From contig JAAYDJ010000021.1 in the NCBI GenBank assembly GCA_012729335.1, positions 62,001-126,000 of the forward strand: a stretch of 64,000 nucleotides of DNA, given 5' to 3'. Both the position numbers and the translations under genes were made by a program. The notes below the pieces were generated by a model that saw only the letters and a program-made list of their open reading frames with translations, was not told the origin of the DNA and did not search any database. The stretch is from Bacteroidales bacterium (GTDB lineage: Bacteria; Bacteroidota; Bacteroidia; Bacteroidales; Prolixibacteraceae). The number at the start of each line of letters is the position of its first letter. Position 1 is the stretch's first letter. Shown here in pieces: positions 33,686 to 42,539 of the stretch.

Positions 33686-34954
33686 ATGGAAAATGAAAGA
33701 AAGATAGAGATCATGGCCCCGGTCGGGTCCTATGAGTCGCTGCGGGCGGCCATACAGGGAGGGGCGGGCGCGGTCTATTTCGGGGTGGAACATCTTAACA
33801 TGCGGGCGCGGTCGGCCCACAACTTCACCCTGGCCGACATGGCCCGGATCGCCTCCACGGCCGCCGCCCACGGAGTGAAGAGTTACCTGACCCTCAACAC
33901 CGAAGTCTTTGACAATGAAACGGAACTGGTGGGGCATATTCTTGAGGCGGCCCGGGTTGCCGGCATTTCGGCGGTCATCGCCGCCGACCTGGCGGTGATC
34001 CTGCAAGCCCGCGAAAGGGGCATGGAGGTGCACATGTCGACGCAGGTGAACATCACCAATTTCGAAGCGGTGAAGTTTTACGCCCGGCTGGCTGACGTGA
34101 TGGTTCTGGCCAGGGAGACCAACCTGGGGCGGGTGCATGAGATTTCCGACAAGATCAGGGAGCAGGGAATCACCGGCCCTTCGGGGCACCCCGTACGCCT
34201 CGAAATGTTTGTCCACGGCGCACTCTGCATGGCCGTCAGCGGAAAATGCTATCTCAGCCTGCACGAAATGAACTCCTCAGCCAACAGGGGAAGCTGCCTG
34301 CAGACCTGCAGGCGGGGTTATACGGTGACCGACAGGGAAACGGGGGCCGAGCTGGCTGTCGAGAACGCATATATCATGTCGCCCAAGGATCTGAAGACCA
34401 TTCATTTTCTGAATAAGATCCTGGATGCCGGGGTATCGGTGCTTAAAATCGAGGGTCGGGCCCGTGCCCCCGAATATGTGAAGACCACCGTGGAATGTTA
34501 CCGGGAAGCCGTGGAGGCCTGGCAAAACGGCACCTTTACCCCGGAAAAGATCTCCGGGTGGGACACCCGGTTGTCTGCGGTTTTCAACCGTGGTTTCTGG
34601 AACGGTTACTACCTTGGGCAACGGTTGGGCGAATGGAGTCACAACTACGGCTCCCAGGCCACCCGCCGCAAGATCTACCTGGGCAAGGCCACCAACTACT
34701 ACCCCAAAATCGGGGTGGCTGAGTTCAAACTGGAAACCGCCGGACTCACCGCCGGTGAAGAACTCCTGATCACCGGCCCCACCACCGGGGTGGTAGAACT
34801 CACCGCACATGAAATCCGCACCGGCCCTGAACCCGTCACCGAAGCCCTGAAGGGGAGCTATGTCTCGGTCGCCGTACCCGTTAAAATCAGGAGAAATGAT
34901 AAATTATTCCGGTGGACAAATGCTAAACCGGACCACAGGAACGTTCATACCTAA
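33686..34954 (+). CDS. U32 family protein, TrhP-like tRNA hydroxylation factor
   Basis: 422 residues with the U32 signature EMFVHGALCMAVSGKCYLS, and cysteines in RGSCLQTCRRGY that ligate an Fe-S cluster in characterised members. The N-terminal TIM-barrel-like part begins EIMAPVGSYESLRAAIQGGAGAVYFGV; the C-terminal part has a small beta-domain (KIGVAEFKLETAGLTAGEELLITGPTTG). Its size and layout fit TrhP/YegQ, needed for 5-hydroxyuridine at tRNA position 34, rather than the larger RlhA. Older 'collagenase' annotation of this family is not supported. Confidence 0.85.
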   Translation: MENERKIEIMAPVGSYESLRAAIQGGAGAVYFGVEHLNMRARSAHNFTLADMARIASTAAAHGVKSYLTLNTEVFDNETELVGHILEAARVAGISAVIAADLAVILQARERGMEVHMSTQVNITNFEAVKFYARLADVMVLARETNLGRVHEISDKIREQGITGPSGHPVRLEMFVHGALCMAVSGKCYLSLHEMNSSANRGSCLQTCRRGYTVTDRETGAELAVENAYIMSPKDLKTIHFLNKILDAGVSVLKIEGRARAPEYVKTTVECYREAVEAWQNGTFTPEKISGWDTRLSAVFNRGFWNGYYLGQRLGEWSHNYGSQATRRKIYLGKATNYYPKIGVAEFKLETAGLTAGEELLITGPTTGVVELTAHEIRTGPEPVTEALKGSYVSVAVPVKIRRNDKLFRWTNAKPDHRNVHT

Positions 34955-35002
34955 AATTTTCATACCTTTCCGCTTGCTTTCAGGCTACTTTAAACATCTG
35001 AT

Positions 35003-36040
35003 ATGAAACGAATACTGACTTCCGGCACGATGGTTCTCCTGTTCCTGTTGCCCGCCCTCTGTGTATCGGGGCAGAACACCCTGAAGCTTAGGCTCAGCGG
35101 AACCTCCACCCGGTTCATGAGTGAACCCCAGGGCAGTGAAATCGACCATCCCGACTTGGCCACCATGATGAGCGGGGCCACCAATACGGCCACCCAGATC
35201 ACCCAGTTCACCCACAAGGGGAACATGGGTTTTGAGGCTGAGCTGATGATGTCCCTTACCGACAAGGTGTATTTCGGACTTGAAGTGGGGCAGGACTATA
35301 TGTCGGGATACAATGACAATCCCGGATTTTACAATTTTCAGCTCACCGATCAGCTCGAGTTGCTGCAAACCCTCAACGTGAATGACATCCCCACCATAAG
35401 GTACATATTGACCCAGGCGCCGTTGAAATACAACACCAACCTGCTCAACTTTATCGGGAACATGCGGATCTTTCCGGCACCCGACGGGCGGTTCAGGCCC
35501 TTTATCAAGGTAAGTGCGGGGATGGCCCTGGTCTCTACGGAACTCTCCCTGAAGATGCCGCCCGAGCTGGAGGAAACCCAGAACGGAACCAGTACCGACA
35601 TCCCTCTGGTTCTCTTTTCCAGGGGTACCAAGGATGCCCCCAAGGGACGCGAAGCCGCATTGGTGGTTGGGGCCGGACTGGGTTTCGAATTGCAGGTGAC
35701 CGACCGGATTGCCCTGTATGCCGATGGCTCCTACCGCCTGGTCAACTCTTCCATACTCGACGGAAAACCCAATTTTGACTGGAAGGAGAATCCCGAATGG
35801 ACCCCGGAGAATCCCGATTATGATCCCAACTATGTGTGGGATTTTGTATCGCCTGATCCCAGAGGGAAACTGGAGGAATTCACCACACGCACCAATATCG
35901 GGAAGTTGACCTTCGGCATTGTGTACACCCTGGGAAATAACCTCAGTGTGACGGGTGGCGGAAGCAAAGGGCGCCAGATCGGCGGAGGCAGCAGCAAAAG
36001 CCTTCCCTACCTTCCCTTCTTCAAGCTGAAGAGACTTTAA
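35003..36040 (+). CDS. Outer-membrane beta-barrel protein
   Basis: 345 residues with signal peptide (MKRILTSGTMVLLFLLPALCVSG). The body alternates polar and aromatic residues in beta strands (VYFGLEVGQDYMSGY, MRIFPAPDGRFRPFIKVSAGMALV, RIALYADGSYRLVNSS, TNIGKLTFGIVYTLG), as in small porin-like or PorT-type barrels. Unlike most, the C-terminus ends in a basic patch (LPFFKLKRL) rather than an aromatic residue. Its stop codon overlaps the stop of the convergent SLT-like gene. Confidence 0.65.
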   Translation: MKRILTSGTMVLLFLLPALCVSGQNTLKLRLSGTSTRFMSEPQGSEIDHPDLATMMSGATNTATQITQFTHKGNMGFEAELMMSLTDKVYFGLEVGQDYMSGYNDNPGFYNFQLTDQLELLQTLNVNDIPTIRYILTQAPLKYNTNLLNFIGNMRIFPAPDGRFRPFIKVSAGMALVSTELSLKMPPELEETQNGTSTDIPLVLFSRGTKDAPKGREAALVVGAGLGFELQVTDRIALYADGSYRLVNSSILDGKPNFDWKENPEWTPENPDYDPNYVWDFVSPDPRGKLEEFTTRTNIGKLTFGIVYTLGNNLSVTGGGSKGRQIGGGSSKSLPYLPFFKLKRL

Positions 36041-36825
36041 TCCCCTTCGGGGCGGGTGCGGTCAGGAATGACCTCTTTCAGCGTATCAAAGGGATCATTT
36101 TCAAGATACCAGGCCACAGCCACCGCAGCATAGGAGTGGCACTCCCGGGGTCTGACCACTCCCGTATGAAAGGAAGCCTCATCCCTTTGCCTGAGGATCT
36201 CCGTTTCAGTGTTCATAAATCCGCTGTTGTAGGCGGCGGCATAGAAACGGAGCCGTGAGATGGGAGGTGTTTCCGCGAGGCAGGGGAACCGCCGGTCAAG
36301 AATTCCGAGGATGGCCAGCACATACCGGTATTGTGTGCGGGGATCCTCGAGTTCCCGCAGGATGGCTGTCCGGCGCTCCTTTTCCTTCAGGCCCCGGTGG
36401 AGACGGCGGAAGTAAATGGCCGTTTCCCGGGGACCGTTATGGTGGAGTTCCCGCAGTACCTTTTCGGCACAGGAGGGCTTGATCTGGAACCTGCCTACGG
36501 AGAAATCGGCATATTCATCGCCGTAATGGACATAAAGCGCCTTGAGGAGGGTGAGTTCCAAGCGGTTGCGCAGGGCGTCATAGCGCACCAGTTCAGGGAA
36601 GACCACCGCTACCGCCAGGTCGGGATCCACACCCGCCTCCCTGGCCATGGCTTCCATCCAGGAGGCGTTTTCCCGCACATAGGCCCGGGCTTTAACCCAG
36701 TGCGTTCCGAAAATGCGGGAATAGGAGGTTTCCCCGGCCAGGGACGGCACAGACCCCGCCAGCAGACCCCACAGACAAACCACCAGGGCCAACCCGCACC
36801 CGCGCCGACTTACCGCCCCGGTCAT
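36037..36825 (-). CDS. Exported protein resembling lytic transglycosylase (SLT) fold
   Basis: 262 residues with signal peptide. The order of motifs resembles soluble lytic transglycosylases: AREAGVDPDLAVAVVFPELVRYD (candidate catalytic E78), SVGRFQIKPSCAEKVL (residues 109-123, cf. GLMQIMP), and FYAAAYNSGF (194-203, cf. AYN-G). The usual ES dipeptide is PEL, so activity is uncertain. It is the last of four same-strand genes from 39941 and starts 10 bp after the preceding stop. Confidence 0.55.
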   Translation of the reverse strand: MTGAVSRRGCGLALVVCLWGLLAGSVPSLAGETSYSRIFGTHWVKARAYVRENASWMEAMAREAGVDPDLAVAVVFPELVRYDALRNRLELTLLKALYVHYGDEYADFSVGRFQIKPSCAEKVLRELHHNGPRETAIYFRRLHRGLKEKERRTAILRELEDPRTQYRYVLAILGILDRRFPCLAETPPISRLRFYAAAYNSGFMNTETEILRQRDEASFHTGVVRPRECHSYAAVAVAWYLENDPFDTLKEVIPDRTRPEGD

Positions 36826-36835
36826 GCCCCTGCGG

Positions 36836-37912
36836 TCAGAAGGGATGGGAGGACTTCAGGATGGCGTTCCTCTTGGGTGAAAAATAGAAGTACCCCAGGA
36901 TTTCCCCCGTGCCGTCCGGTTCCCGGAAGGGCGAAAAAACCCCGCTGCACTCCCTGCCGTCACTGAACTGCAGCAGTCCGTTGTCATACCAGGCATAGGT
37001 TTTATTGTCGCCTGAAAGCCAGAAGTTGTAAAGGTCATACAAAGAGGTCAGGTTGGCCTTTTCAAAGAGTTTTTTGCCGGCCAGGTCGGTGATGGCGTTG
37101 GGAAGGACCCACACGATCGTGTTCTTTTTGATGGTGGAGAAGAGTTCTCCGCCCATGGGGACTTCCGTCAGGGCTCCCGGCACATTGGTGATCAATTTGG
37201 GGGTCATGTCCATCGAGGCAATCTTCATGGCTTCTTCGGCCATTTTTTCCTGGTTGGCCATGGCAATGGCCATTTTTTCCTGGTCGGTTTTGGCATTTTC
37301 CATTTTCCGGGCCAGCTCGGCCATTCCCCCCTCATCGCGGTATGCGTCTTTCACGACCAGGGCGGCAAACTGGGTGCCGTTTTCATTGACCACAAAACTG
37401 TGGATCCCTGCAAAGGGCCCGTAGGTCTGCCCCCCGAAACGAATAGTGAAGTTGTCACCCGTACGGGTCACATGCCGGGGATAGGCGGCCAGAAGCTCCT
37501 CTTCTCCCATGGCTCCTCCGGGAACCAGACTCCCGAATTCCTTCACGGCAGGATCATCGCCCTTGAAAGGGCCCTCAGTGGCTCCGCTGCTTCCCCGCTT
37601 GATGTAATATTTACCCTCGGCCTTGTTGAAAAGGAGAATTCGGCCTTCGTGGATATGCACCGTGATCTCATTGGCGGCGACCTTGAAACCCTTGCCGAAT
37701 TCAAAGATCACCTGGTCCTCTTCAGAGGCGCAGTTGGACTCCCCTCCGGAAGTACTGCCCTGCCCTTCTGTACCTTCCTGTTCCACGCCCAGGGCTTTCT
37801 CCACAATCTTGTTTTTCACCTTGTTCATCAATCCTCCCAGCTGAGCCGGAGCCTCCGTACCCGCCACCAAAAAGAAAAGAGTGACCACCAGGGTTATAAC
37901 GCGCTTATTCAT
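36836..37912 (-). CDS. Exported protein of unknown function
   Basis: 358 residues; ATG 37912 gives a signal peptide (MNKRVITLVVTLFFLVAG). The mature N-terminus LGGLMNKVKNKIVEKALGVEQEG is an amphipathic helix much like that of the OmpA-like protein two genes upstream. The centre has beta-rich segments (FTIRFGGQTYGPFAGIHSFVVNENG) and a helix with a short internal repeat (DQEKMAIAMANQEKMAEEAMK). The C-terminal domain has YAWYDNGLLQFSDGRECSGVFSP. No family recognised; gene context suggests an envelope role. Confidence 0.55.
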   Translation of the reverse strand: MNKRVITLVVTLFFLVAGTEAPAQLGGLMNKVKNKIVEKALGVEQEGTEGQGSTSGGESNCASEEDQVIFEFGKGFKVAANEITVHIHEGRILLFNKAEGKYYIKRGSSGATEGPFKGDDPAVKEFGSLVPGGAMGEEELLAAYPRHVTRTGDNFTIRFGGQTYGPFAGIHSFVVNENGTQFAALVVKDAYRDEGGMAELARKMENAKTDQEKMAIAMANQEKMAEEAMKIASMDMTPKLITNVPGALTEVPMGGELFSTIKKNTIVWVLPNAITDLAGKKLFEKANLTSLYDLYNFWLSGDNKTYAWYDNGLLQFSDGRECSGVFSPFREPDGTGEILGYFYFSPKRNAILKSSHPF

Positions 37913-37940
37913 AGTGAAGGTTGTTGTGTGAATAATCACT

Positions 37941-38561
37941 TCAATTAAACTCGATATCGGCCGGAATTTCGAAGCGACCGACAGGGATTTCCGCATTCTC
38001 AGTGAGGCTGACCGCCTCCATGACCATCCGGGAAGTGGCCATCTCCAGCTCCATTTTAAGGGGGATTCCTTTGTATATCCAGTAATCGCCCTTCACGTTA
38101 TACTCTTTGTTGTCGACAGAGTAACGGATGCACTCCCTGTCGAGGAAGCTCTCTTTTCCATGCTCCCTGAGGTTCCAGGCTTTGGTGACCTCATCGGAGA
38201 TCTGGGAAAAGTTGAGCTGGTTGGGCCCGGCCATGGCCGGCGCCTTGAAACCGGTTTTCTTGTCGGGATCGAAATTCCAGGTCTGCCCCTCTTTGGTCAC
38301 CGTGACGGTCTGGGTTTGGTTGCCCATGATTTCCATGGAGGTCACCGTGGCCTCTAGCTGACCGTGGTCGGCAAAATAGAGGGTTTGGGACGCCGCGAAT
38401 CCCATCATGTCGGATTTGTATTCCACAATGGCCGATTTCAGCTCATACTTGCCCTTGACCTCTGCCGTGGCGCCTGCACTCTCCTGGCCCGCAGGAGCAG
38501 GTTTCCGGTTACAGGACATCACCATCAGTGAAAGAAGGATTACCATCAGTGTTGTTCTCAT
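37941..38561 (-). CDS. Lipoprotein of unknown function (DUF4412-like)
   Basis: 206 residues; signal peptide with lipobox LMVMSC. The mature domain is beta-rich: YELKSAIVEYKSDMMGFAASQTLYFADHGQ, QTWNFDPDKKTGFKAP, DYWIYKGIPLKMELEM. This half-barrel-like pattern with a conserved WIYKGIPL resembles DUF4412/LolA-like proteins. Third-to-last gene of the envelope operon 39941-36037. Confidence 0.55.
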   Translation of the reverse strand: MRTTLMVILLSLMVMSCNRKPAPAGQESAGATAEVKGKYELKSAIVEYKSDMMGFAASQTLYFADHGQLEATVTSMEIMGNQTQTVTVTKEGQTWNFDPDKKTGFKAPAMAGPNQLNFSQISDEVTKAWNLREHGKESFLDRECIRYSVDNKEYNVKGDYWIYKGIPLKMELEMATSRMVMEAVSLTENAEIPVGRFEIPADIEFN

Positions 38562-38612
38562 AGGATCGGATTATTAAAGGATTGAAATAATTATGTAAAT
38601 ATATATTATTTT

Positions 38613-39941
38613 CTATAGCCTGAGGAATTCCACCCTCCTGTTCAGTGCTTTATGGGAAGGGGTATCGTTGGGAGCCACGGGCTGCGATTCCCCCAGTCCG
38701 TCGGGGGTCAGCCGGGCGTCCTCGATACCGAAGGTATTCACGAGTTCATTTTTCACGGAAACCCCGCGCCTTTTGGAAAGATCGAGGTTGGCATTGTCGG
38801 CACCGTCACTGTCGGTATGCCCCACTATTCTGAGGTTCAGCCCGGGATTCTCCGTAAGCACGGTGGCGATGTCCTTCAGCGCCCCATAGGATTCCGGTTT
38901 GACGACATCCTTGTTTACGTCGAAATAAATGCCGTAACTGACCAGTTTGCCCTCGGTGAGCAGTTTATTCCTGGTGTCGGGAGCCGCTGTGGTGATTTTT
39001 ATCCCGCTGAGGTACGAACCGGAGGAAGCCCCGCGGTACAATTTGAAACAGAGTCTTTTGAACTGGGTTCCCTCATAAATGTTCGTAGGCACGTCCAGCA
39101 CCTTGGCCCCCTTGTTGTAAATGCGTACCCGCCGTCCCTGCACCCAGATGATCACGTGGTTGACTTTTTCGGCCTCGAGGGTGTTCACTTGCGAAGAACC
39201 GGAAAGGAATTCATTGGCGCCTTTTTTGTACCCCCTGGTGATCCAGTTTTGTTTCTCCATTTGAATATGGAGTCCCCCTGTTCCGGGATTTCCGTTCTTA
39301 TCCATCTCACTGTGGCTCTCTTCCCCGAAAAGAACCAGGTCGGCGACAATCCGCATGGGGCCACCCTTGGGGACGATATCCAGCTCAATGATGAAATTCT
39401 TCGGGAAGGCGATCTCATTCATGAACCACCAGGTCCCTTCCCCGCTGTTCAGATTGAGCCAGTTTCCTGGGGCGATGTTCAGGGTATTGATCTCTCCGGC
39501 GGCGTCGGTGGTCCACAGCGCCGGAAAATCGCCCACCGCGTCCTGGCTGAAATCCTCATAGAGGATCACCTGGTCGCCCGGCACAAAGTCATATTTTGAA
39601 TACGCCTGCAGGGAAGTTTTGCCATCCCCGGCCGCGGGGGTGGGTGTGGCAGGCCCGGACTGCTGCACGGGTGCTCCGGCTTCGGGCGCTTTTTCCTTCA
39701 CTGTCGTTTTCGGCTGTGTACCCTTCCCCTCCTGCCGGGGGGCGTTCCCCGTGGAAGAATCCCCCTTGACCCCCTCTTCCACGGCGTCAAGACCCTTGTC
39801 TATGGCCCTGTCGGTCTTCTGGTTGATTCTCTGATTGACCTTGTTCTCCAGTTTCTTCTTAAGGTCAACCCTGATCTGCCCCGTGGCACCGGCAGCCAGA
39901 CACAGCATGATCATTACCCATAACAGTTTCAGTGGTTTCAT
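38613..39941 (-). CDS. OmpA family protein with central lectin-like domain
   Basis: 442 residues: signal peptide; amphipathic helix KKKLENKVNQRINQKTDRAI; a P/A/T/K-rich linker (about 58-105); a concanavalin/laminin-G-like beta domain (YEDFSQDAVGDFPALWTTDA ... WWFMNEIAFPKNFIIELDIV); and a C-terminal OmpA domain (IYFDVNKDVVKPESYGALKDI, VGHTDSDG, NLDLSKRRGVSVKNEL, ALNRRVEF) that binds peptidoglycan. First gene of a four-gene operon. It may anchor a surface or periplasmic complex to the cell wall. Confidence 0.82.
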   Translation of the reverse strand: MKPLKLLWVMIMLCLAAGATGQIRVDLKKKLENKVNQRINQKTDRAIDKGLDAVEEGVKGDSSTGNAPRQEGKGTQPKTTVKEKAPEAGAPVQQSGPATPTPAAGDGKTSLQAYSKYDFVPGDQVILYEDFSQDAVGDFPALWTTDAAGEINTLNIAPGNWLNLNSGEGTWWFMNEIAFPKNFIIELDIVPKGGPMRIVADLVLFGEESHSEMDKNGNPGTGGLHIQMEKQNWITRGYKKGANEFLSGSSQVNTLEAEKVNHVIIWVQGRRVRIYNKGAKVLDVPTNIYEGTQFKRLCFKLYRGASSGSYLSGIKITTAAPDTRNKLLTEGKLVSYGIYFDVNKDVVKPESYGALKDIATVLTENPGLNLRIVGHTDSDGADNANLDLSKRRGVSVKNELVNTFGIEDARLTPDGLGESQPVAPNDTPSHKALNRRVEFLRL

Positions 39942-40081
39942 ACTCCCAAGGTTTAGATTTGTTGCGTTTCAAGGAAAGTGATATCCCGGCTCCGCCCCAA
40001 AGGCAGCTCCTCCCTGCGGAATTGCCTCACTCCACAGGAGATACCTTGATATCATTACATAAAATTAAACTAATCCTGCGA

Positions 40082-40110
40082 GAAAAAACCCATATGGAAC
40101 CGGTTTTTTC
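40082..40110. terminator. Candidate terminator after the aldo/keto reductase gene
   Basis: Inverted repeat GAAAAAACC (40082-40090) / GGTTTTTTC (40102-40110) with an 11-nt loop. The T-run is part of the stem on both strands, so it is an atypical terminator. It lies 46 bp past the reductase stop. Confidence 0.35.
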
Positions 40111-40155
40111 AGAAATTTCCTGCGGAATTCCCGGCACAGGGGAAATGGGCAGAGG

Positions 40156-41139
40156 TTACTTCAGGATGGCCTCAATCAGGGCAAGTTCCTCCCCGGTAAA
40201 GGTGGGATTCCGGAGGCTTTCCACGTTATTGTCGAGCTGGCTGACGGAGCTGGCGCCGATCAGTACCGAGGTGATTCTTTTATCTCTGAGGATCCAGGCC
40301 AGGGCCATCTGGGCGAGGGTTTGGCCCCGTTCGAGGGCCAGGAGGTTGAGTTTTTTCACCTTTTCGAGGGCAGGTTCTACCTGTTCGGGTTTCAGGAAGC
40401 CCCACGATTTGGCAGCGCGTGACCCTTCGGGAATGCCCCGGAGGTATTTGTCGGTCAGAAGTCCCTGGGCCAGGGGGGAAAAGGGGATGCAACCGATGCC
40501 CTCTTCTTCCAGCACATCGAGGAGTTCGGCTTCCACCCAACGTTCAAACATGGAGTATTTGGGCTGATGGATGAGGCAGGGGGTACCCAGGTCCCACAAT
40601 ATGGATGCGGCCTCCCGGGTCATGTCGGCCGGATAGTTGGAGAGCCCCGCATAAAGGGCCTTCCCTGAGCGCACCGCCTGGTCGAGGGCCATCATGGTTT
40701 CTTCCAGGGGTGTATCCGGGTCGGGACGGTGGGAGTAAAAGATGTCGACATAGTCGAGTCCCATCCGTTTGAGACTTTGATCGAGGCTGGCCAGCAGGTA
40801 TTTACGGCTTCCCCACTCTCCGTATGGGCCGGGCCACATCAGGTATCCCGCCTTGGTGGAGATGATCAGTTCATCGCGGTAGGGTTGGAAATCCTGTTTC
40901 ATCAATTTTCCGAAGTTCTCTTCCGCAGAACCGGGCGGGGGACCGTAGTTGTTGGCCAGGTCAAAATGGGTGATCCCCAGATCAAAAGCCCTGCGCAGCA
41001 TGGCCCTGCCATTCTCCAGGACATCCACGCCCCCGAAGTTGTGCCACAATCCCAGCGATACGGCCGGAAGTTTTAATCCCCAATTACCGCAACGGTGATA
41101 GGCCATGGATGTATATCTCTTCTCGTTTGCCGTATACAT
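40156..41139 (-). CDS. yghZ: Aldo/keto reductase of the YghZ / L-glyceraldehyde-3-phosphate reductase type
   Basis: NADPH-dependent carbonyl reductase, 327 residues. The catalytic tetrad is D60, Y65, K96 and H137 (HFDLANNYGPPPGSAEENFG, STKAGYLMWPGPYG, YSHRPD). Long stretches match E. coli YghZ, for example LPAVSLGLWHNFG and RKYLLASLDQSLKRMGL. YghZ detoxifies L-glyceraldehyde 3-phosphate and methylglyoxal. It is the last gene of a run with two Gfo/Idh oxidoreductases and an epimerase, so it may instead reduce a sugar intermediate of that pathway. Confidence 0.9.
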   Translation of the reverse strand: MYTANEKRYTSMAYHRCGNWGLKLPAVSLGLWHNFGGVDVLENGRAMLRRAFDLGITHFDLANNYGPPPGSAEENFGKLMKQDFQPYRDELIISTKAGYLMWPGPYGEWGSRKYLLASLDQSLKRMGLDYVDIFYSHRPDPDTPLEETMMALDQAVRSGKALYAGLSNYPADMTREAASILWDLGTPCLIHQPKYSMFERWVEAELLDVLEEEGIGCIPFSPLAQGLLTDKYLRGIPEGSRAAKSWGFLKPEQVEPALEKVKKLNLLALERGQTLAQMALAWILRDKRITSVLIGASSVSQLDNNVESLRNPTFTGEELALIEAILK

Positions 41140-41196
41140 TTCTTTATGAATTAAAAGTTGTGGTTCCTAAAATGAAATATCGGAAAGGGAATCCGC

Positions 41197-42519
41197 TCAT
41201 ACAGTGGGAAGTTCCCAGGGTTTCCGGTAGGTGGGGGTAAGCAGGGCGTTGGCTTGCGGGTCGTTTACAAACAGTGATTTTTCGTTGTCCCAAAAGAGGC
41301 GCCGCCCTGTTTTATAGGCGATATTTCCCAGGTGGCAGACGCGGGCCGTGTTGGCGGCCACCGCGATGGGGGTGGCGGGCACCCTGCTTTTATCCTTCAC
41401 GCAGGCCACAAAATCGGCCAGGTGGTTTTCGAGGCCTCTGCCGCTGGCGGGTTTCAGATCGACCCTTTCCATCTGGGGCCTGTTGTTAAGCACCTCGGGG
41501 ATTACCTCCCAGCCGTTGCGGTCGACCACCAGGGTGCCGTTGTTGCCCACGAAGCCCACACCGTGGCTGCGGCCGTAATACCCGCCGTTGATGCCGATGC
41601 CATGGTCCCAGAGCAGGGTAAACCCATCAAACTCATAGATGGCTTGCTGGGTGTCGGGGGTTTCGGTGGCATCCTCCGGATAGGCGAACTTGCCTCCCAT
41701 GGAGACCACCGAGCGGGGTCCTTTCACATCCATGCCATAGAGGGCATAGTCGATGATATGCACACCCCAGTCGGTCATCATTCCCCCGGCATAATCCCAG
41801 AACCAGCGGAAGCTGAAATGGAAGCGGTTGGGGTTGAAAGGCCTCAGGGGGGCAGGCCCCAGCCAGAAATCATAATCCACCCCGGGAGGGGGCGTTCCAT
41901 CGGGTTTCACGGGAACCGACGACATCCATCCCTGGTAAGACCAGGTTCTCACGGTACGGATCTTCCCCAGGGCCCCCGAACGTACAAACTTCACGGCGTC
42001 CTGCCAGTGGGGATCGCTGCGCTGCCACTGCCCGACCTGTACAGTCACCCCATAACGGGCAGCCGCCCGCTCCATGATATTGATCTCTTCAATGGAGTTG
42101 GCCAGCGGCTTCTCACAATAAATGGCCTTCCCCTCCTGTGCGGCATACACAAAGGGCAAACAGTGCCAGTGGTCGGGCGTACCGAGGATGATCACATCGA
42201 TATCCCTGTTTTCAAGCAACTTCCGGAAATCCTTGTATCCTTTGGGTTTATAGCCCTGCAGTTTTTCCACGTCGGCCAAACGCTGGTTCAGCACGCCTTC
42301 GTCGACATCGCAGATGGCAGCGCATTCCGTACCCGGAACTTCCAGGAAAGCCCGCAGGTCAGTCATGCCCATCCCCTTGGCCCCGATCAGCCCGCACACC
42401 AGCTTGTCCCCGACCCCGGGAACGCCCGCCCAGCTCATCCCCGGAAAGGCAGACATCAATCCCGCCCCGGCAAAGGCCAGGCCCCCTTTTTTAAGAAAAC
42501 TTCTTCTGTGAACCATCAT
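41197..42519 (-). CDS. Gfo/Idh/MocA family oxidoreductase with Tat signal
   Basis: 440 residues. The N-terminus HRRSFLKKGGLAFAGAGLMS is a twin-arginine signal, so the folded NAD(P)-holding protein should be exported. The Rossmann motif is GLIGAKGMG, the family EKP motif is YCEKPLANS, and the substrate-domain histidine motif is in MTDWGVHIIDYALYG. Members of this exported clade in Bacteroidota act on glycosides or keto-sugars, but the exact substrate is unknown. It lies 20 bp after the TIM-barrel gene. Confidence 0.88.
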   Translation of the reverse strand: MMVHRRSFLKKGGLAFAGAGLMSAFPGMSWAGVPGVGDKLVCGLIGAKGMGMTDLRAFLEVPGTECAAICDVDEGVLNQRLADVEKLQGYKPKGYKDFRKLLENRDIDVIILGTPDHWHCLPFVYAAQEGKAIYCEKPLANSIEEINIMERAAARYGVTVQVGQWQRSDPHWQDAVKFVRSGALGKIRTVRTWSYQGWMSSVPVKPDGTPPPGVDYDFWLGPAPLRPFNPNRFHFSFRWFWDYAGGMMTDWGVHIIDYALYGMDVKGPRSVVSMGGKFAYPEDATETPDTQQAIYEFDGFTLLWDHGIGINGGYYGRSHGVGFVGNNGTLVVDRNGWEVIPEVLNNRPQMERVDLKPASGRGLENHLADFVACVKDKSRVPATPIAVAANTARVCHLGNIAYKTGRRLFWDNEKSLFVNDPQANALLTPTYRKPWELPTV

Positions 42520-42539
42520 TCAAGGTTTTAAAGGTCAGG

